From Temnothorax longispinosus (Eukaryota > Arthropoda > Insecta > Hymenoptera > Formicidae), in NCBI RefSeq assembly GCF_030848805.1, contig NC_092360.1, positions 14,694,001 through 14,758,000 of the forward strand: 64,000 nt of DNA. The letters are read 5' to 3'. The notes below the pieces were generated by a model. It searched no databases, had not been told where the DNA came from, and worked only from the letters and a program-made list of their open reading frames with translations. Positions within the stretch are counted from its first letter, which is position 1. Each line of letters opens with the position of its first letter. Positions 1-14,678 of the stretch are shown in pieces. Position numbers and translations under genes: made by a program.

Positions 1-989
1 TTCGATGAATTTCGGAACACTCCGATCTCCGATCCGATATCCAATGGCCGATCGATAGTGAAACTTGAAACGAGAACGAGAACGAGAACGTTCTCCCGCT
101 CCAAACTTCGCTATTACGACACGACACATTAGTAGACTCAGTATTCTTCCACCATGAGTGAACTACTTCTTTTTCTTTTACTTGCACAGCTTGCACCTTG
201 GCACCTTGCACTCTACAGATAGTCCAGATGAATCTACTGCGTGTAAGTCGGATCTGATAAATTCATTTCTACTCGCACTTGAGTTTTTCTTTTCTTTTTC
301 CAACACCGGAATATATAAGATCTCGTTTTAGGTGGAGTCAAGTAAAATAAAAACACGTGTGCTTTTAGTAATCATCTCGTTGGACCAAACATATTTCTGT
401 GATTCTTACGTGATCACGTAAAATGGTAGTGACGGTTACGTACAAGGTAGTGTGGTTTACTTTATATTTACGCTTCCACTCCTTTACGTACGGAATACAT
501 AACTTTGAATTGTAGCACGTAAAACTACGGTTAAACGTACGTCAATGGAACGTTAAAATAGATATGTCGTATATGCAAAATCTGGATCACACAAGATGGT
601 CCCAATGGCGTTTCCCCTCACCCCTCAAAGTTTCACTTCTCCCATCTAAAGAAATACTTTACGCTCTGTTCAGATCTACGTCCATGGTGCAGTCTAAACC
701 TTTAAACAGTATACAGAAGTCTAGCTGTGTTTAGACACTTAATTCGTTGTCAGCAAAAACAGCAAAAAGAAGATAATGAGCCATGATAAGAAATATGGGG
801 CTATAAGTTGCATCTAACGTGCTAACGTTTGCTTTCCAACGTAAAAAGAAAAATAAGAGAAAAGATGACGTGTGCAACAAGTTCAGCTTTAAAAATTTTA
901 ATGACGCGTTGGCAGAAGGTATGTACGATTCCATCGTATGCGTGGTATTTAATGACGTATATACGTCCGTGGTACTGCCTTATAGAGGA

Positions 990-1127
990 TTTACACTGCG
1001 TCCGATGTCCAATAGAAGAGTTCGTTGTCTAGAGACTGTGAGAGTTTCTCTAGAGTTTCTAGAAAACGAACTCTTCTCTATTGGATATCGGACGTCGTAC
1101 GTACGCGGACATTGAACGCAGTGTGAA
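990..1127. repeat. Imperfect fold-back (palindromic) repeat
   Basis: Left arm from 991 (ttacactgcgtccgatgtcc) and right arm ending 1127 are imperfect reverse complements that include the shared block aatag..agagttcgtt. The centre is around 1040-1060. MITE-like; family unknown. Confidence 0.6.
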
Positions 1128-1901
1128 TCATCCATTAGTTACGCATGTTCGGGAGATTTGAAAACAGTTTATTTCTTAAATAGAACGTCACGTTTTAATA
1201 ACTTTATTTAGGATTTACAGTATAATAATAAAATAATATGATTATTTACACTAAGACATACGCTTCTGTATGTCCCCCAGGTAGCAGGATATGACATCTA
1301 AATAAATGTCTTAATGACGTATTATTACTGGCCGTATTGATCTCTGACAAGAGGCAGGTGCCATTTATCGAAAGAAGAAGAATGACGTATTATTGACATT
1401 AGAGATCATTGAAACGGACGTAATACGTCATTTGATGTCACTCCGCTGCGCTGGGTTATAGAGGTGAGGATATTACGTAATATTTGCATGTCTTGATCAA
1501 CGCGTACGTATAGTTTTTGATATACATTTGACATAAATATTCAAACGTTCAGTTTTATTACGTAGTGGTTATAATAAATACACAACACGAAGGAAGAATA
1601 TATAAAGACGTATACTATACGAACGTTGAACACGTATATTTTTTAGTCTCGGCAAGTAAGTTTAATCTCAACTCGGTTCGCAATCTATATTTATATACTA
1701 TAATTACATAAATTGCGACCGTGCTCCATTCGGAATCAATTCATTTTATACTCACGATGTTTCATTAATAATAGTCGATAAATTAAAGACGTGCATCAGT
1801 ACGTTCGTTTTGACACATATACGATACGATATGTGATTTTAAAATTCTGGAAAATTTAAAAATTTTAAAATTTGATAAAAGATATACTTAAATTCAAGCA
1901 T

Positions 1902-1906
<5 letters not shown>

Positions 1907-1956
<50 letters not shown>
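1907..1956. repeat. (TA)n microsatellite
   Basis: About 25 uninterrupted TA units. Confidence 0.95.
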
Positions 1957-1961
<5 letters not shown>

Positions 1962-4900
1962 TATAATATAAAACTGTTATCCCACATATTTTGTCGTAAC
2001 GAAACAATAATTTGTACGTTCCATTTTCTGTGTCGTATCATTTCCTATCTTTAATGAATAAATCCGTATATAAATGTTCGCTTCGAATAAATAGACATCG
2101 AAATAGATTCTAACGTGTGCGCCGGTGGTCATCTTGTTTTTAACAAATACCACACATTAGGAATAGATACCACGGTTCTCTCTATTTTCTGAAAACGGAG
2201 AAAAACAGGAAGACTTCAAGCATGATTCTCGCGTGCAAGAGTTAACTATCTATTGAGCAAATTAATGCTTGCGTCTCTAAGAAGCTTATGAGCTATAACT
2301 ACACGTGGCTGCTTCAACCGATCTACGTATTTCTACTCATGCGTTGCAAGTCACTAATAAAAATGTATGTTGGATACGCACGTTCTTGTGCTTTATCTTG
2401 TCGCATATCACGCATTCATATTAATGGGGCAGTTGATAAATTCAACATCATTAACTAAAACATTATATGTTAACATTATATATCGACGATTTTATTTTTA
2501 TCATCGTAGCCTTTTCGTTTTATAGTGCATTTAACGCAACAATATAACGTTACAATCTAAAATATACATATTATAACTATTTATTTGAGAACTACGTACT
2601 TTTACGTAACGTATTTTTCATGCACAAAATTCGTAACTAAAAACTACTTGACTCTTCGTAAACAAGACGCGTGCATGGTCAGTTTAACGTAAATATAAGA
2701 TACGCGTACAGGCCACGGCTATTTCCGGTGCACAAGAGACGTAAATTTGCAGGTAATTATGCACATGTATACATATTGTACGCGATGTAACGAATACGTA
2801 AATATACGGCGTAAAGGATTAAATCAGCACAGAAAGACAAAAGTTATTTTTATTAAAAAAAAAAAAAAAAGAAATTATTTAACTTTTCGTCGTATTAGAG
2901 AAAACGCTTTTTGAACGTTTAAGTTAAGAAAGCTACGAATATATATACTTTTGTAATATAATTATGTCCAAGTATTTATTGCGTGATAAAATAAGCCGTT
3001 TAATCTTTTTTTTTTACTATTGTTTATCTCCTGTAATTTCTAAATCAGGCGTAAATTCAATAATTATATAAGGAAAAAATTTATTACGTATGAAAATGAA
3101 TAGGATCTCGTACGTGCAGAAAAATTTCTCGGCAGAAAGAATAGACTACGTAAAGAGATACCTTTATAATTTAACATTTATTATAATTTTGCAATACATA
3201 GAACGAATAGTTTTGTACAAAATTTTCAAATGCTATTTATCACGTTTCTTCACAGAACGTCCGATGAAGAGCCATAGCTGTTTTTTATAAAAAACAGTAT
3301 TATTATATTCTTGGTAGCAGGCAAAGTTTATACAAAAAATTGAAAAATATGTATACAATGTAGCGCGTAATCACGTTACGCTATTAATAAAATTTAGAAT
3401 TGACGTGCACAGATTTACTTGAACTATATACTTGAGAATATTTAAACGTTTTTACAAACAGACACAAATAATAGCAAAAACTTTTGGAACCTACGAAAAA
3501 ACGGTCTTAAATATGATGTTTAATCGTATTCTATTATCGAAGAATAGCTGACAATGTTACACGTGTTTTTTTTTCCCCAGATAAAGATCTTAAAGATATT
3601 AAACACAGCAAATACCCCCATAAATCCATCGATAAAAATTTGTAAAAGTCCTGAGAAATCAAAACTCATCGTATCAAATTCGTTAAAAACTGCAAGTACA
3701 GAACGCACGTGCAAATAAAAACGTGTTGTAGCAGCAAAAAATATTTAAAGAGGCAGCAATAATGACTGAAGAAAAAATGTTATACAGCCGAAAATATTTG
3801 CGTAGAAAAAGTTTTTATAATTCTTTTTATACGTTAAAATAACGTGTTAAAATACTTTAATTTCGAAGCTACATTCTTTAATTTAATTGACAAATTATTT
3901 TAAACACGATTACGTTTACATTTATACACGTACGTTGTATATAAAATTTATTTTTTAAATAAGAAAATGTGAATTTATTAGATGTATTTTTTCGTAGATG
4001 CAGTTTGATGTACGTTTTAAAATTTTGAAAGATCTTTTTATTTAAAACTGTTACATACTGCGTTAGTACTGATTTAAACCTAAAACTTTTGTCTCTTTAA
4101 ATGTATTGACGTATCATCAGAACGTATGGATATGTATAATATGATAAATTATTCCTTATACTATATGTTGAAATAAATTAATTTTAGTGTGTCACACGCA
4201 TACGTAATGTTACAGATTGGCAAAATATATGTGAATAATCATAAATTTTAATCAGCAATTACCATTTTTGTTAGAAATATAGGATACAGACTAATACATT
4301 GTATATGGCAATAAAAAAAAAAGGACATTTTATCACGTTATGGATATGTTTGATAAAATGTAAAAAAAAATTGATTTATACATCATTTTACAGTGCAAGC
4401 AAAAAAGTTTGTGATAATAATAAACATAATTCTAACATTGTCGTTCCATTAAGAAAAAAAAGTCTGAATTATTGTATGATTATTACTGCATGATTATTAG
4501 TACCAGCACGGCCGATTGATTTATTACTATTTCTCATTTGCAAGTTGCACATACGTGTATCATTCTAAGGTTCGAAAAAAATTGACGTATAATACTGACG
4601 TAACACGAAGGCAAATTTAATCGTATTTTGAACTGAAGCAAGTTTAAATTCTTCCGAGAACCGATTAAGATAAGATCAAGTATATAAATACCGGTTCTAT
4701 AATTTGCGATAATCTTTTTTTATTTTTCTCAAGTGGGCGATGAACGTAGGCAGCTAAGTTAAGTTGTCGTTAAGCGCATATTATACGTTCCTACGTCGAT
4801 CTTATTAAACGAATTTTTTGTAATATTTAGTACCTTTTTACCACTCACGTCCTCTGACATGATACATTTCTTAATATTTATATAAATCTATATATTATAA

Positions 4901-6300
4901 GTAAAACCATGTGCGCGCGCGCCTTCTGCTTACTTATATGTATAAGCTCTCGTTTTATTTACCTTTTTCCGAATGTCCTGAATCGTTCTGCTAGCCTTGA
5001 CCTGACAATAGTGTGGCCGCCGTAGTATGCCTACTATTTTTTCACAGGCGCTTGACGTATGTATCTTTCGAAAAGAGATAAAATAATTCATGAGCGCGCA
5101 GTTTTACCTTTTCTTATCCGCGACGTTAAATCGTGACGTTAAATATACGACGTGATAACATGAGAATGTTTAGCATTTTCATGTTATACTTGATACGTGC
5201 ATGTATTTCAGTTTTTATGTTCACCTAACAGTTGTGTTACCGCATTTTTGTAGATCCACCGATCCGTCGAAGCAACATCCCAAGGAGAACAAAAAAAGGA
5301 GAACGAAGGTCAAGGATGACGTTAAAGCGATATGATTCGTTGTTTTGTTTGAGGTTTATTACATATAGTAACGTATAAAAATATTCATATTTCTTAATTT
5401 ATTGACTTCAAGCTAATGGGTATACACGGAAATCAACTCAACGAGAAAAGAAACTTTTGACGCTCCTATAGACAAAATATATAACATCCGTAATCATATT
5501 AACTAATCTTTTATGTACGTTTATTTTATCTAACACAAATACAGTCTATGAAAGATGTGCTATATAGATGTAATGTATTATTTAAATATGAAATAAATGT
5601 ATTAATGAAAAGATTTATATATATACTTGGCGTTGCGCACTATCGTGTCGCTTGATCATATGGATAGTACGATAACAAAAGATGATATATATTCAAGGTC
5701 AAATTTACAATACGCAAGTTTATACGCAAGATAAAACGTTGGATTAAATCGTGTAAATATTTTCATTACTTGAGATATTTTAAGCTTTAGTATGTGTTTT
5801 TAAAGTTTTTTAACATAAAGTTTTATGATGACGCATGCGTATATTTATAAAATTTTATTTGTACACACGCGTGGTAATATATGGCAGCTCCAGCTAAACA
5901 ATATTTTAACGAAGCAATATTTAATGCCCCTCTGTATTTTAGACACTAATAAAATATACCTATCGGTATGTATCTCACATCGATCGTGACGCCGCGCCGT
6001 CCTATCTCGTGATTCACGCCTTCGAAATGATTATTGTTTATGAGAGATCCAAGAATATTCTATGACAATATTTTATACACAAGGTGATTCACGCGCACAT
6101 GCTCTTACATTACAAATCGAAAGTGCACACGGGACGTGCTCCTTAAAAACAGGGATTTGATTCTTTAAGATTTACGTAATAAATTTAACCCTAGCTTATA
6201 TAGCCACACTTTATTTCGAGTCAAGCTTGTAGTGTAGAAGTATGGAAATACAGATTTTGATCAAGATGTTTATGTGATAATATCAGGCCAAGAAAATGGA

Positions 6301-6420
6301 TTTGAATTTAAACTGAACTTATAAGGAAACTAGAAAATTATGTGTTTATATGTGACAACTAGAAGACCGAAAAACCTTGAGCGCGGTCCACTGGACCGAA
6401 GCGTGGCGAGCTAGGGTTAC
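6301..6420. repeat. Dispersed repeat, copy 1
   Basis: Shares with 56784-56876 an ordered series of blocks: a gaattta-rich start, aggaaactagaaaa, then gcgc..ctggaccg and gcgagctagggtta. Both copies are in the same orientation, diverged and in non-coding DNA. Confidence 0.5.
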
Positions 6421-7399
6421 GTTTAAATACTTAAAAAGTTTACAAGCTTGATAAACTTTCGTAACACTACGTTTCACATTTTAACATTTGATTTTCTAGG
6501 TTCGTAAGCGATGTTGCTTTATATGCTCAGCGTATTCTTCATTTCTCCGCGTATCAATATAACACAGATGTCCCGGATGTACGGATAACCTTGTATTTAA
6601 AGAACGTTATCTCTATATGATCAACATTGAACGAGATCAAGGTTTTCAATTAAAAAGCAAGTTCTAAATCTGTCACTTGTTCCCCTTTAAGTATTTCTTT
6701 TATAAGATATTTTATTTAGAACGTAATCCATCTGGACATATACTATTTCATTTCTGAGAGCAAATAATGATTCATTGTATTGTGCACGTACTCGTATCGC
6801 TTCTCGACGGAAGCTGTAAAGTGGATATCATTATAGCTAGATAATATAGACACACGTATAGAGGAATGCACAAGTCAATGGACAAAGGCCTAGTTTTCAA
6901 GATAGAAAACACATGATTTGATTAAACGTTCTGTTAATTTTTTACGTCTCATCTTCCGAAGAGAAGCAAGGATACGTTGTTTATGTATTACGCGCGGACA
7001 CGTCGCTTTGAAAGTAGAAGAGCGGTTTTCGTCTATATGGATCTCTCAATGAAGTACAAACGCAAACTAACTGGACGTTTATCAATGTTGGCGAGACTTT
7101 CAAAACTGAAGCTTTACAACTGGATTCCCTGGTTTCCACGTGTACTTCTTTCATGGCTTTATGCTAATAGTATATACATATATCTTGTGTTGTTATTATG
7201 TTGGATTCGCGTAGCGAACGTTGGCATCGTGCCGAGAAAGACTCAAGGTAACCGCGATCACGTGATTACGCAGTATGAAGCGCTACGCGAAACTTGGGCA
7301 TGTAAGCTGTTATTATTGCTTGCTTTTTGCGCGATGTTTGCGCAGTACGTAGCTCGCTATCGCGTCGATCGCGCAAACTAGCCTCGAAACGTCTTATAT

Positions 7400-7854
7400 A
7401 CTCTTGACTCTTATCCGAGCGCATCAAGAGGTAATGAGATTTATGAGATACGCAGCTGCTTCGCGTGATTTGTGCGCGTCGAGGTTCGAGGTGATTCGAG
7501 TCACGGCGGGTCACCGGATTAATAACAGCCGGGCGCCGCTAGCGGCGCTCGCAGCGGCGCGGCGGGGCAGCAGTCGTGCCAGTCGCCAGTCGCCAGTCGT
7601 GGCCGTCGTGAGCAGTCGGCATTGTCGGCAGTGACCAAGTGACGCTCGAGCAGTGTGGTTGATCGTTCGCAAGACGGAGGACGGAGTCGAGGTCTTGCTT
7701 GCGCGAGTGACGCGACGAACGTCATCGAAGGAGGCTCGAAGGTGTTTCCGCGTGCGATGATCGCCTTGTGATACGTCGCGTGTATCCAGCAGAGCAGAAC
7801 TCGAGCGAGCGTGAGGATTCAGCGGGGCCAGGGTGAAACGCCAAACGCCACGCG
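7400..7854 (+). promoter_or_regulatory. GC/CpG-rich 5' flank and probable 5' UTR of Npc1
   Basis: Composition changes sharply to CpG-rich immediately before the Npc1 start codon at 7855, in contrast to the AT-rich DNA on both sides. This is typical of a broad insect housekeeping promoter plus 5' UTR. No TATA box was identified and the transcription start cannot be fixed from sequence. Confidence 0.45.
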
Positions 7855-10800
7855 ATGCACAGGACTAGTTTAACGAGCGCGAGCGCGGCCGCGGCCGTCC
7901 ATCGGACTTTGATAGGCGCCGCCGTGACGCGTAACAATGTTCTTCGGCCCCTGTTGCTGTTTCTGCTGACCTTGTCCAGCCTCGCGAGTCCGGTGAGTAC
8001 GCCGCGGGTCAGGTATATGCGTCGCGTATCCTTTTTGCGACGCTCATGCTCCACGCGCGACGCGCGTGCGTCACGTCAACGCTCGTTCTCTCTTTCCTGC
8101 TTCCCGTTCCCTCGTCTCTACGGTCTCTCTTGGCGCGCGCTCTCAAGCACACACGCACACCACGATATACACATCTTTCCCTACCTGTCTATTCTATACC
8201 GTGCTAACTGCTATGCTATACACATACACTGTCCACACCCCAGCAAAGTAGGATCGACGGGCAACGGGGCGCTTACGCGACGCCTGACGTCACCTCGGCT
8301 GATCGCCGAGAAAGCCTATAACTGCCTTTCCCGTCCTCCGAGAATGTCGCGTCGACTCGTTCCTGCGGAGTGCGGACTTTTGACCGCCGTCCAAACTCCG
8401 AGAAAAGCCTGGAAAAGCCAGGTGTCTTGACGAACGCGCACAACATGTTTTCGTGTTTGCGGGTCGAGGCCAGTCGAGGCCGACGAGATATGTTTTTGAC
8501 AGGCTGCGTCTGCGAGCTAGCCAACAAGCCAACTCGCCCAAATTCTATCGACATATGACTCCGTCAACGAGACAAATATTCTAGACGAGTTTGCGACCTC
8601 CGTTAATTTACGTGCGCGTGTCCCTTTTTAGATCCGTCGCCAACATGTAGGTATTTGTAATACCAAGGAAAGAAAGTCGAGGTACGTAGTCGGTTAAGCG
8701 CTAAACGACGCGAGCGATAGTTGTTGACCATTTACTATCGAACAAAGAATCTAGGGTTGCGACACACGCACACCCGAAGCATCTCTATGTCTACATCACA
8801 CAACAACTATGTTCCATTTAGCTTTATCTATTTTCTTGTTTAAAATTAAAGACGACTATGTGTATACATATATAAAAGTGCACTTTGAAAATAATAAGGA
8901 AAAAGAAAGAATAAATATATTGAGTCTATTTACCTATAGATATTTAATAACGTAATAAAACTGATAGAACCATGTCTGTGCTTATGAAAAGTGTAAGAGA
9001 GAACAGACGTACGTTAATAAAATTTATTTTTTTCTATAATATATATTATTTTCTGTACCTCAAAACGAAAGAGAGAGAGAGCTTTTATCTCTTCAGTTGT
9101 AATACTTTTTGGACTAGAGATTTTAGACTTCAACTGGTTTGTGTACTTACTCCTATTTTTATTATAAAATATATCAGACGTCCACGAATTAGTTCTAAAT
9201 CAGATGGTAGAAATTTATTAAATACGACCGCTTGCTACGTCTGCTTAATTAACGAGTTCAAATACATAAATAATTATTATATATCAAGTGTAATATTATG
9301 TATATCATGCCATGTTCTCGTGTCGAGTTGTTACCCTGATTTCTCAGCGGTTGTCCGCGTCGCGACAGGAAAGAGTTAACAAGTGCAGCTAGAAACAAGG
9401 CTCGTGTTAATGCCAGTCGTCTGCTTAAAGATTCCTTCTTACATCATAGTATATCTACTTGAGAGACTCGAGACTTATCTAGATGCATTTACGTGCACGG
9501 TGATACGTGTAAATAGAATATTAAAGACGTGCGTGATGTAATAGATATAATAGATATTATTTCCTACCGTTCTTCGCATCAGCCGTCTCATTAGTTAGAT
9601 TTTTTATCCGCATGCATGACAGAAATTAAATTATCCGTAAAATATGCTATGCCTGCGAATGGAAATTTTTTCGCTAGGTTGTTAAAAACCGATAAGATTA
9701 TATAACGTGCGCGTTTTTTTTTCTTTTTATGTTTTATCACGAAATATTTGTAAAAACGATTGAAAACATTCTACAGTTCGTGCCGGGCATACGCCAAAGT
9801 ATAACGCCCATTGCGTGACTTATACCTCCTTATAAACGAGTGACTCATACGAAGAGCTGATACCGAACATATAGTTTCTCGTGTAATATATCGCTCATTT
9901 GCTGTAACGATATCGTACGTCAAAAAATTAAGTTTTCCAGTAAATGAGTTTGAATGTGTTGACGTATTAAAATTTGATATAATATTATTTTTAAATACAC
10001 GTTCGGTGTAATAACTGATTGTAGAGAAATAAATGTATCTAGCTACATATTAGAGGAATAAAAGTATCCAACTACAACATGTTAGCTCTTCATTTAGTTT
10101 ATTGAATTCTTTAAGTAGCATTCTTTTGCAAACAATTAAAAAATGATAATTTTTTTTAGTTATATACTCTCATGCGTGTAAGATAGCGCCCTTGCTCATA
10201 TCGCTTATCTAACACTATCTTTCTTTTCTTTCTTTTTCTAACAGACGTTTAAACTTGTAACAGAAATAAATTTAAACGAATATTTGTTTTAAATAAAATA
10301 TAAAACGTCGTAATCAGAAGAGAGACGAAATATGTCTCTCGCGCGGAAGTAAACAATACGTCTAATAAATTAATATACTACTTGAATAAACTTAAAATTA
10401 ATTTAAAACACGCAAGTACGTGTTATTGACAATATTATTACCATTGCTAGTCATGTACCTCACTATATATAAATATCTTTTATAATAAGAAACGAAATGT
10501 CATTCCTTTGTTAGAGTTCTTCATCTTCATTCAATATTGTGTTTTATATTAGGTGAATTAAATCATTAATTCAGCTCATTGACTCAAATAAATCTCATCA
10601 GACTTTAATACGCAGGTCATGAAGAACTCAATTAGGAAATGCCTTATGTAATACTCTATATATTCTTATATAGTATGCCTGCATGAGCGTGGCTAGTAAA
10701 ACTTGACACCCATCGAATATGAAGATATTTAATCCATTATATTTATAATATACTAAATTCGGTCCACTAACGACGGAGTAGTTCGCGGACAGATGGACGG

Positions 10801-13800
10801 ACGGACAGACAGACAAACAGTCGGGTTTTATATAATAGTATGATAGATACTAATACATGTTAGTACGACGTTAGATACAGTTAGGGTCAAAGCACATAAC
10901 ATGGCGTAGCGATATACGACGGTCGTAGTTCCCGACCTGACAGATCAGGATACGCCAAAGCTTGTGCGTTACTTACGTCCACGACTACGACTGTCATATG
11001 TGCTTTGGCCCTCGAGTTCAAGCTACGTCTATCGCGCGCTGTTTTGTTTCACGAAAGAGTAGATTATTTAATGAAAGTCTAAACATGTTTATATTTCCAA
11101 ACAGGTTGTCAGTCAAGAAAATGATCATTGTATATGGTATGGAGTATGTTACACGGATGCAGCTATGCACAAAAAGTATTGTCCTTACGATGGACCACCG
11201 AAGCCATTGACATCTGAAGGGCAAAAATTGTTGGCTAAGCATTGTCCACATTTGTTGGTGGATGATGGCAAAGGAATTAATACCTGCTGCGATACAACTC
11301 AGCTTGCTACGTTAGACTCAAATATCAAGCTTGCGTCAAATTTTCTAAAAAGATGCCCCAGTTGCTTAGATAATTTAGTGAAACATTTTTGCGATTTTAC
11401 ATGCGCTGTTAATCAAAGCAAATTTATCAACATTACGGAGAAAGGCGAAGCAAATGGTACGTATTATATTTCATCGTTTAATATGTTTAAGATTTAATAT
11501 TTTATGTTTATAACATTTTGATACGCCGTTCACTATTTTGAATCTCTTTCCAGGTGTAGAATATATTAACGGGATAGCTGTATATATAACAAATAAATAT
11601 CTTGACGGCACGTTTAACTCGTGCAATAAGGTGTCAGTGCCGAGTACGGGGCAGTTAGCATTGGATTTAATGTGCGGAGAATGGGGTGCAAGTAGATGTA
11701 CTCCTTTGAAATGGTTTCACTATATGGGTGATGCGGAGAATAATGTTTATGTACCTTTCCAAATCACATATGTGAATACTGACAAACCTGTCGGATCATT
11801 TGTGCCCGTAGACCCTCCAATCACACCATGCAGTACGGCGCTAAACGTTAGTATTATTTTTTTAATAGAATTTTTTTATTAGAACGGTATATGCCTATAA
11901 AATATACAACATATACTTTCTGCGTGAACACGACATACAAAAATGTATGTCACACAAATGCTCTTTTAAATCTATAATGAATATCCGTGAATATCAGAAC
12001 GAAGCCTTAGATATTTTGCTTTAACAGACCACTCTCGTATTGTCATTCAGTAAAAAAGAGATTCAAAGAGCATCTATAAATTGTTTTTTTTTTTTATTAT
12101 AAGACATTAATGAAATATGCAAACAAGACAGTATAACAAAAGAGATTGATTACAAAAATTTATGTTTAACTTTTTTATAGAAAAATACTCCAGCTTGCAG
12201 TTGCGTCGATTGTGAACAAAGTTGTCCAGTACCACCACCGATGCCTCCACTACCAAAACCGTTCTCAATATTTGGTTACGATGGTTACGAAGTTATAATG
12301 ACAATTATTTTTATATGTGGCACCTGCCTTTTCCTTCTGTTAATGATGTGTTTCAGTCATAGGAAGCGTATAGGTAAGAATGTTAACACTGTTTGTGCAT
12401 TTCAAAAGTATATATTCTTTAAATATGTATAGGGAGGTCCATTATAATATTTATTAATTAAAATATCTCTATTTAATATATCTTTTTGCTCTTAAGAATA
12501 GGAAAGAAAATGTCTAAAGACAAAATTATTCCGTTTGGCATATATTATCTTTCTCAATTTTTTTCGAAATTTTAAAATTATATATGTGTTTTTACACAAT
12601 ATAAGATAGGTTTTTCAATGTTATAATTAACTTGATAAATTTGCAATGTAAATTTATACAACTTTAAATGACTGAAAATTTGCATTTACATCAATTTTAA
12701 CATTTTTCATAGATGAAGGATATTTCTTGTCATTAAAGATTATCTTTTATTATAAACAACATAGGATTTATAATGCAATGTCTAAAGAAGCACTCACGTA
12801 CTATTGTTGGTATTACAACAGATGCTTGAAATAATTGCTTTAGACTTCCAGACTATTCTTAAAAACAATGAAGATTATTCAGATGATAAAAATAAATTAC
12901 GTATCCTACAACATATTTAAAACATATATAAAAATTATTGCTAAATATTGCAACAAATTAAGGAAATGGAAAATGCATGTGTCTTTTTCAATTGAAGCTA
13001 TTTTTTTAAATTATATTTTGCATATAATTTATTGAACATAGTGACTAATTGTAGTTATTATGTTAACTTGTGTTATTATTATTACGTATCTCTTAGTGAA
13101 TATATAAAATAAGTGTGGAAGTGAAGTGAAGAGTTGATTATATGATTAATTTATTCTAACGATTCTTGGATGTTTTATTGCTGGAATTTTTTTTTGGTTT
13201 TTTGGTGAGATTTTTTTCTTGCACTTGATTTATTTTATTTGAAATTCCGAAAGACATGTATAATAACACCGTGAAATCTTAATTTCTTATTTACAAATAC
13301 GTTAAAAAACAAACATTATTTTTGTGAGAAGTATCAAGAGAATTATTAAATGATAATAATTATTATTGTTCATCTCCAGTTATGCAAATATAGTTGTACT
13401 TTTAAATTAATATAAAGATAATCACATGTTTATACATACATAAAGCTATACAAAATCTATAAGATATTACGTACTCAAACATTAGTTTAGAAGAAAATAA
13501 TCTCTTGAATAACCTTTTATAACAAATGTATGTTATCTACTTTAGTTTATGAAACATTCGCTGCACACGTTCTTATAGATGATTTTTCTTACAAGTGTTA
13601 TTGTTAACATTTGCACTAACTTTAACTTTTTTTTGTTATTTTATGAATTAACGCATATATGTAATATTATTGTGGTATCATTTAGGTTGTAATAAGTGTG
13701 ACTCAAATAACTTTTGTCGTGTGCGGAACGAGTTTTTACTTTGTTATGTTAACTATTTGAAGCACATATGATTTTCATATTATACTTATGTATATCATAC

Positions 13801-14616
13801 AAATGAGTACAGACTATAGGTTGTGTATGTATGGTGTGCGCATATGTATAGTTGCACGAGGAGAGGAGGTAGGAAGACAGGTGGGTAGACGGCTAGCTGC
13901 CGGATTACACCCAGGAGATGGTGCTCGTATTGCCCTTGCCGCTGACCAAGAAGACAGTCCACTTCAGTCTAAGCGTTCTAGTAGGTTTTTTCGATTCTAA
14001 AGCTTCGATGTATTCGTCATTACTGTTATAGCTTTTCTGTTGCTTCATAGCTTTTGTGTCTTTCGCTTTATTTTCAGCCCTTGCAGATTATGCCTGCCAG
14101 GATGTCAATTGCGTATTAGACAAATTTTCCCACTTATTTTTCCAATTATTTACATTTGGATTTATTAAATGTTCTGTTTATATAGTGTTAAGCTGTACAT
14201 AACTTATATTTCTTTTGCAATGCAATACTGCATATTTACATGATAAATTATGATAATTAACTATACAATTGCACTAAAAGTCTAAATGCTTAAGAGTGAC
14301 GCTTGAAAAAGTTTGCATTTTATATAATTATAGTAAAAAATTCATAAAATGCATGAACTTGACGAGATATATTCGGATAATCTATTACATTGCATAACAA
14401 TCTCATTATGATTTGTATATGATATAAATACTCTTTTTTTCATAAATAACTTTTTAAGAATATTTTTATAAAGAAGTTTCATAAGGAAGTATACATTTTC
14501 TTAACAAATCTCTATACGTGAAAATATTTATATAAATATCATATTTTTCTGCTCACAAAAATTGTGTTGTATAAGTATTTCATATGTTTTGTGTTAATGT
14601 TGCGTTTAAATTTTAT

Positions 14617-14678
<62 letters not shown>

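Larger units (their letters stand above)
1..6900. other. Intergenic, AT-rich, no supported gene
   Basis: Only short chance ORFs (all under 100 codons), none with a recognisable domain or splice pattern. Contains a fold-back at 990-1127, a (TA)n tract at 1907-1956 and one copy of a dispersed repeat at 6301-6420. The motif ACGT is conspicuously frequent. Confidence 0.6.

Noticed and set aside
6977..7381. 134-codon ORF just upstream of Npc1
   Set aside because: No recognisable domain and no splice or family support. It lies in the promoter flank, and hydrophobic Leu/Tyr-rich stretches arise easily in this composition. Cannot be excluded as a small gene.
7855..8430. 191-codon plus-strand ORF
   Set aside because: Only the first 46 codons are the Npc1 first exon; the rest reads past the donor at 7993 into intron.
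8972..9379. 135-codon ORF in Npc1 intron 1
   Set aside because: AT-driven Phe/Tyr/Ile/Lys-rich composition, no domain, lies within a well-defined intron.
13820..13851. Alternative acceptor for Npc1 exon 5 at 13819
   Set aside because: Using it puts an in-frame TAG at 13849-13851 before the conserved reading frame.
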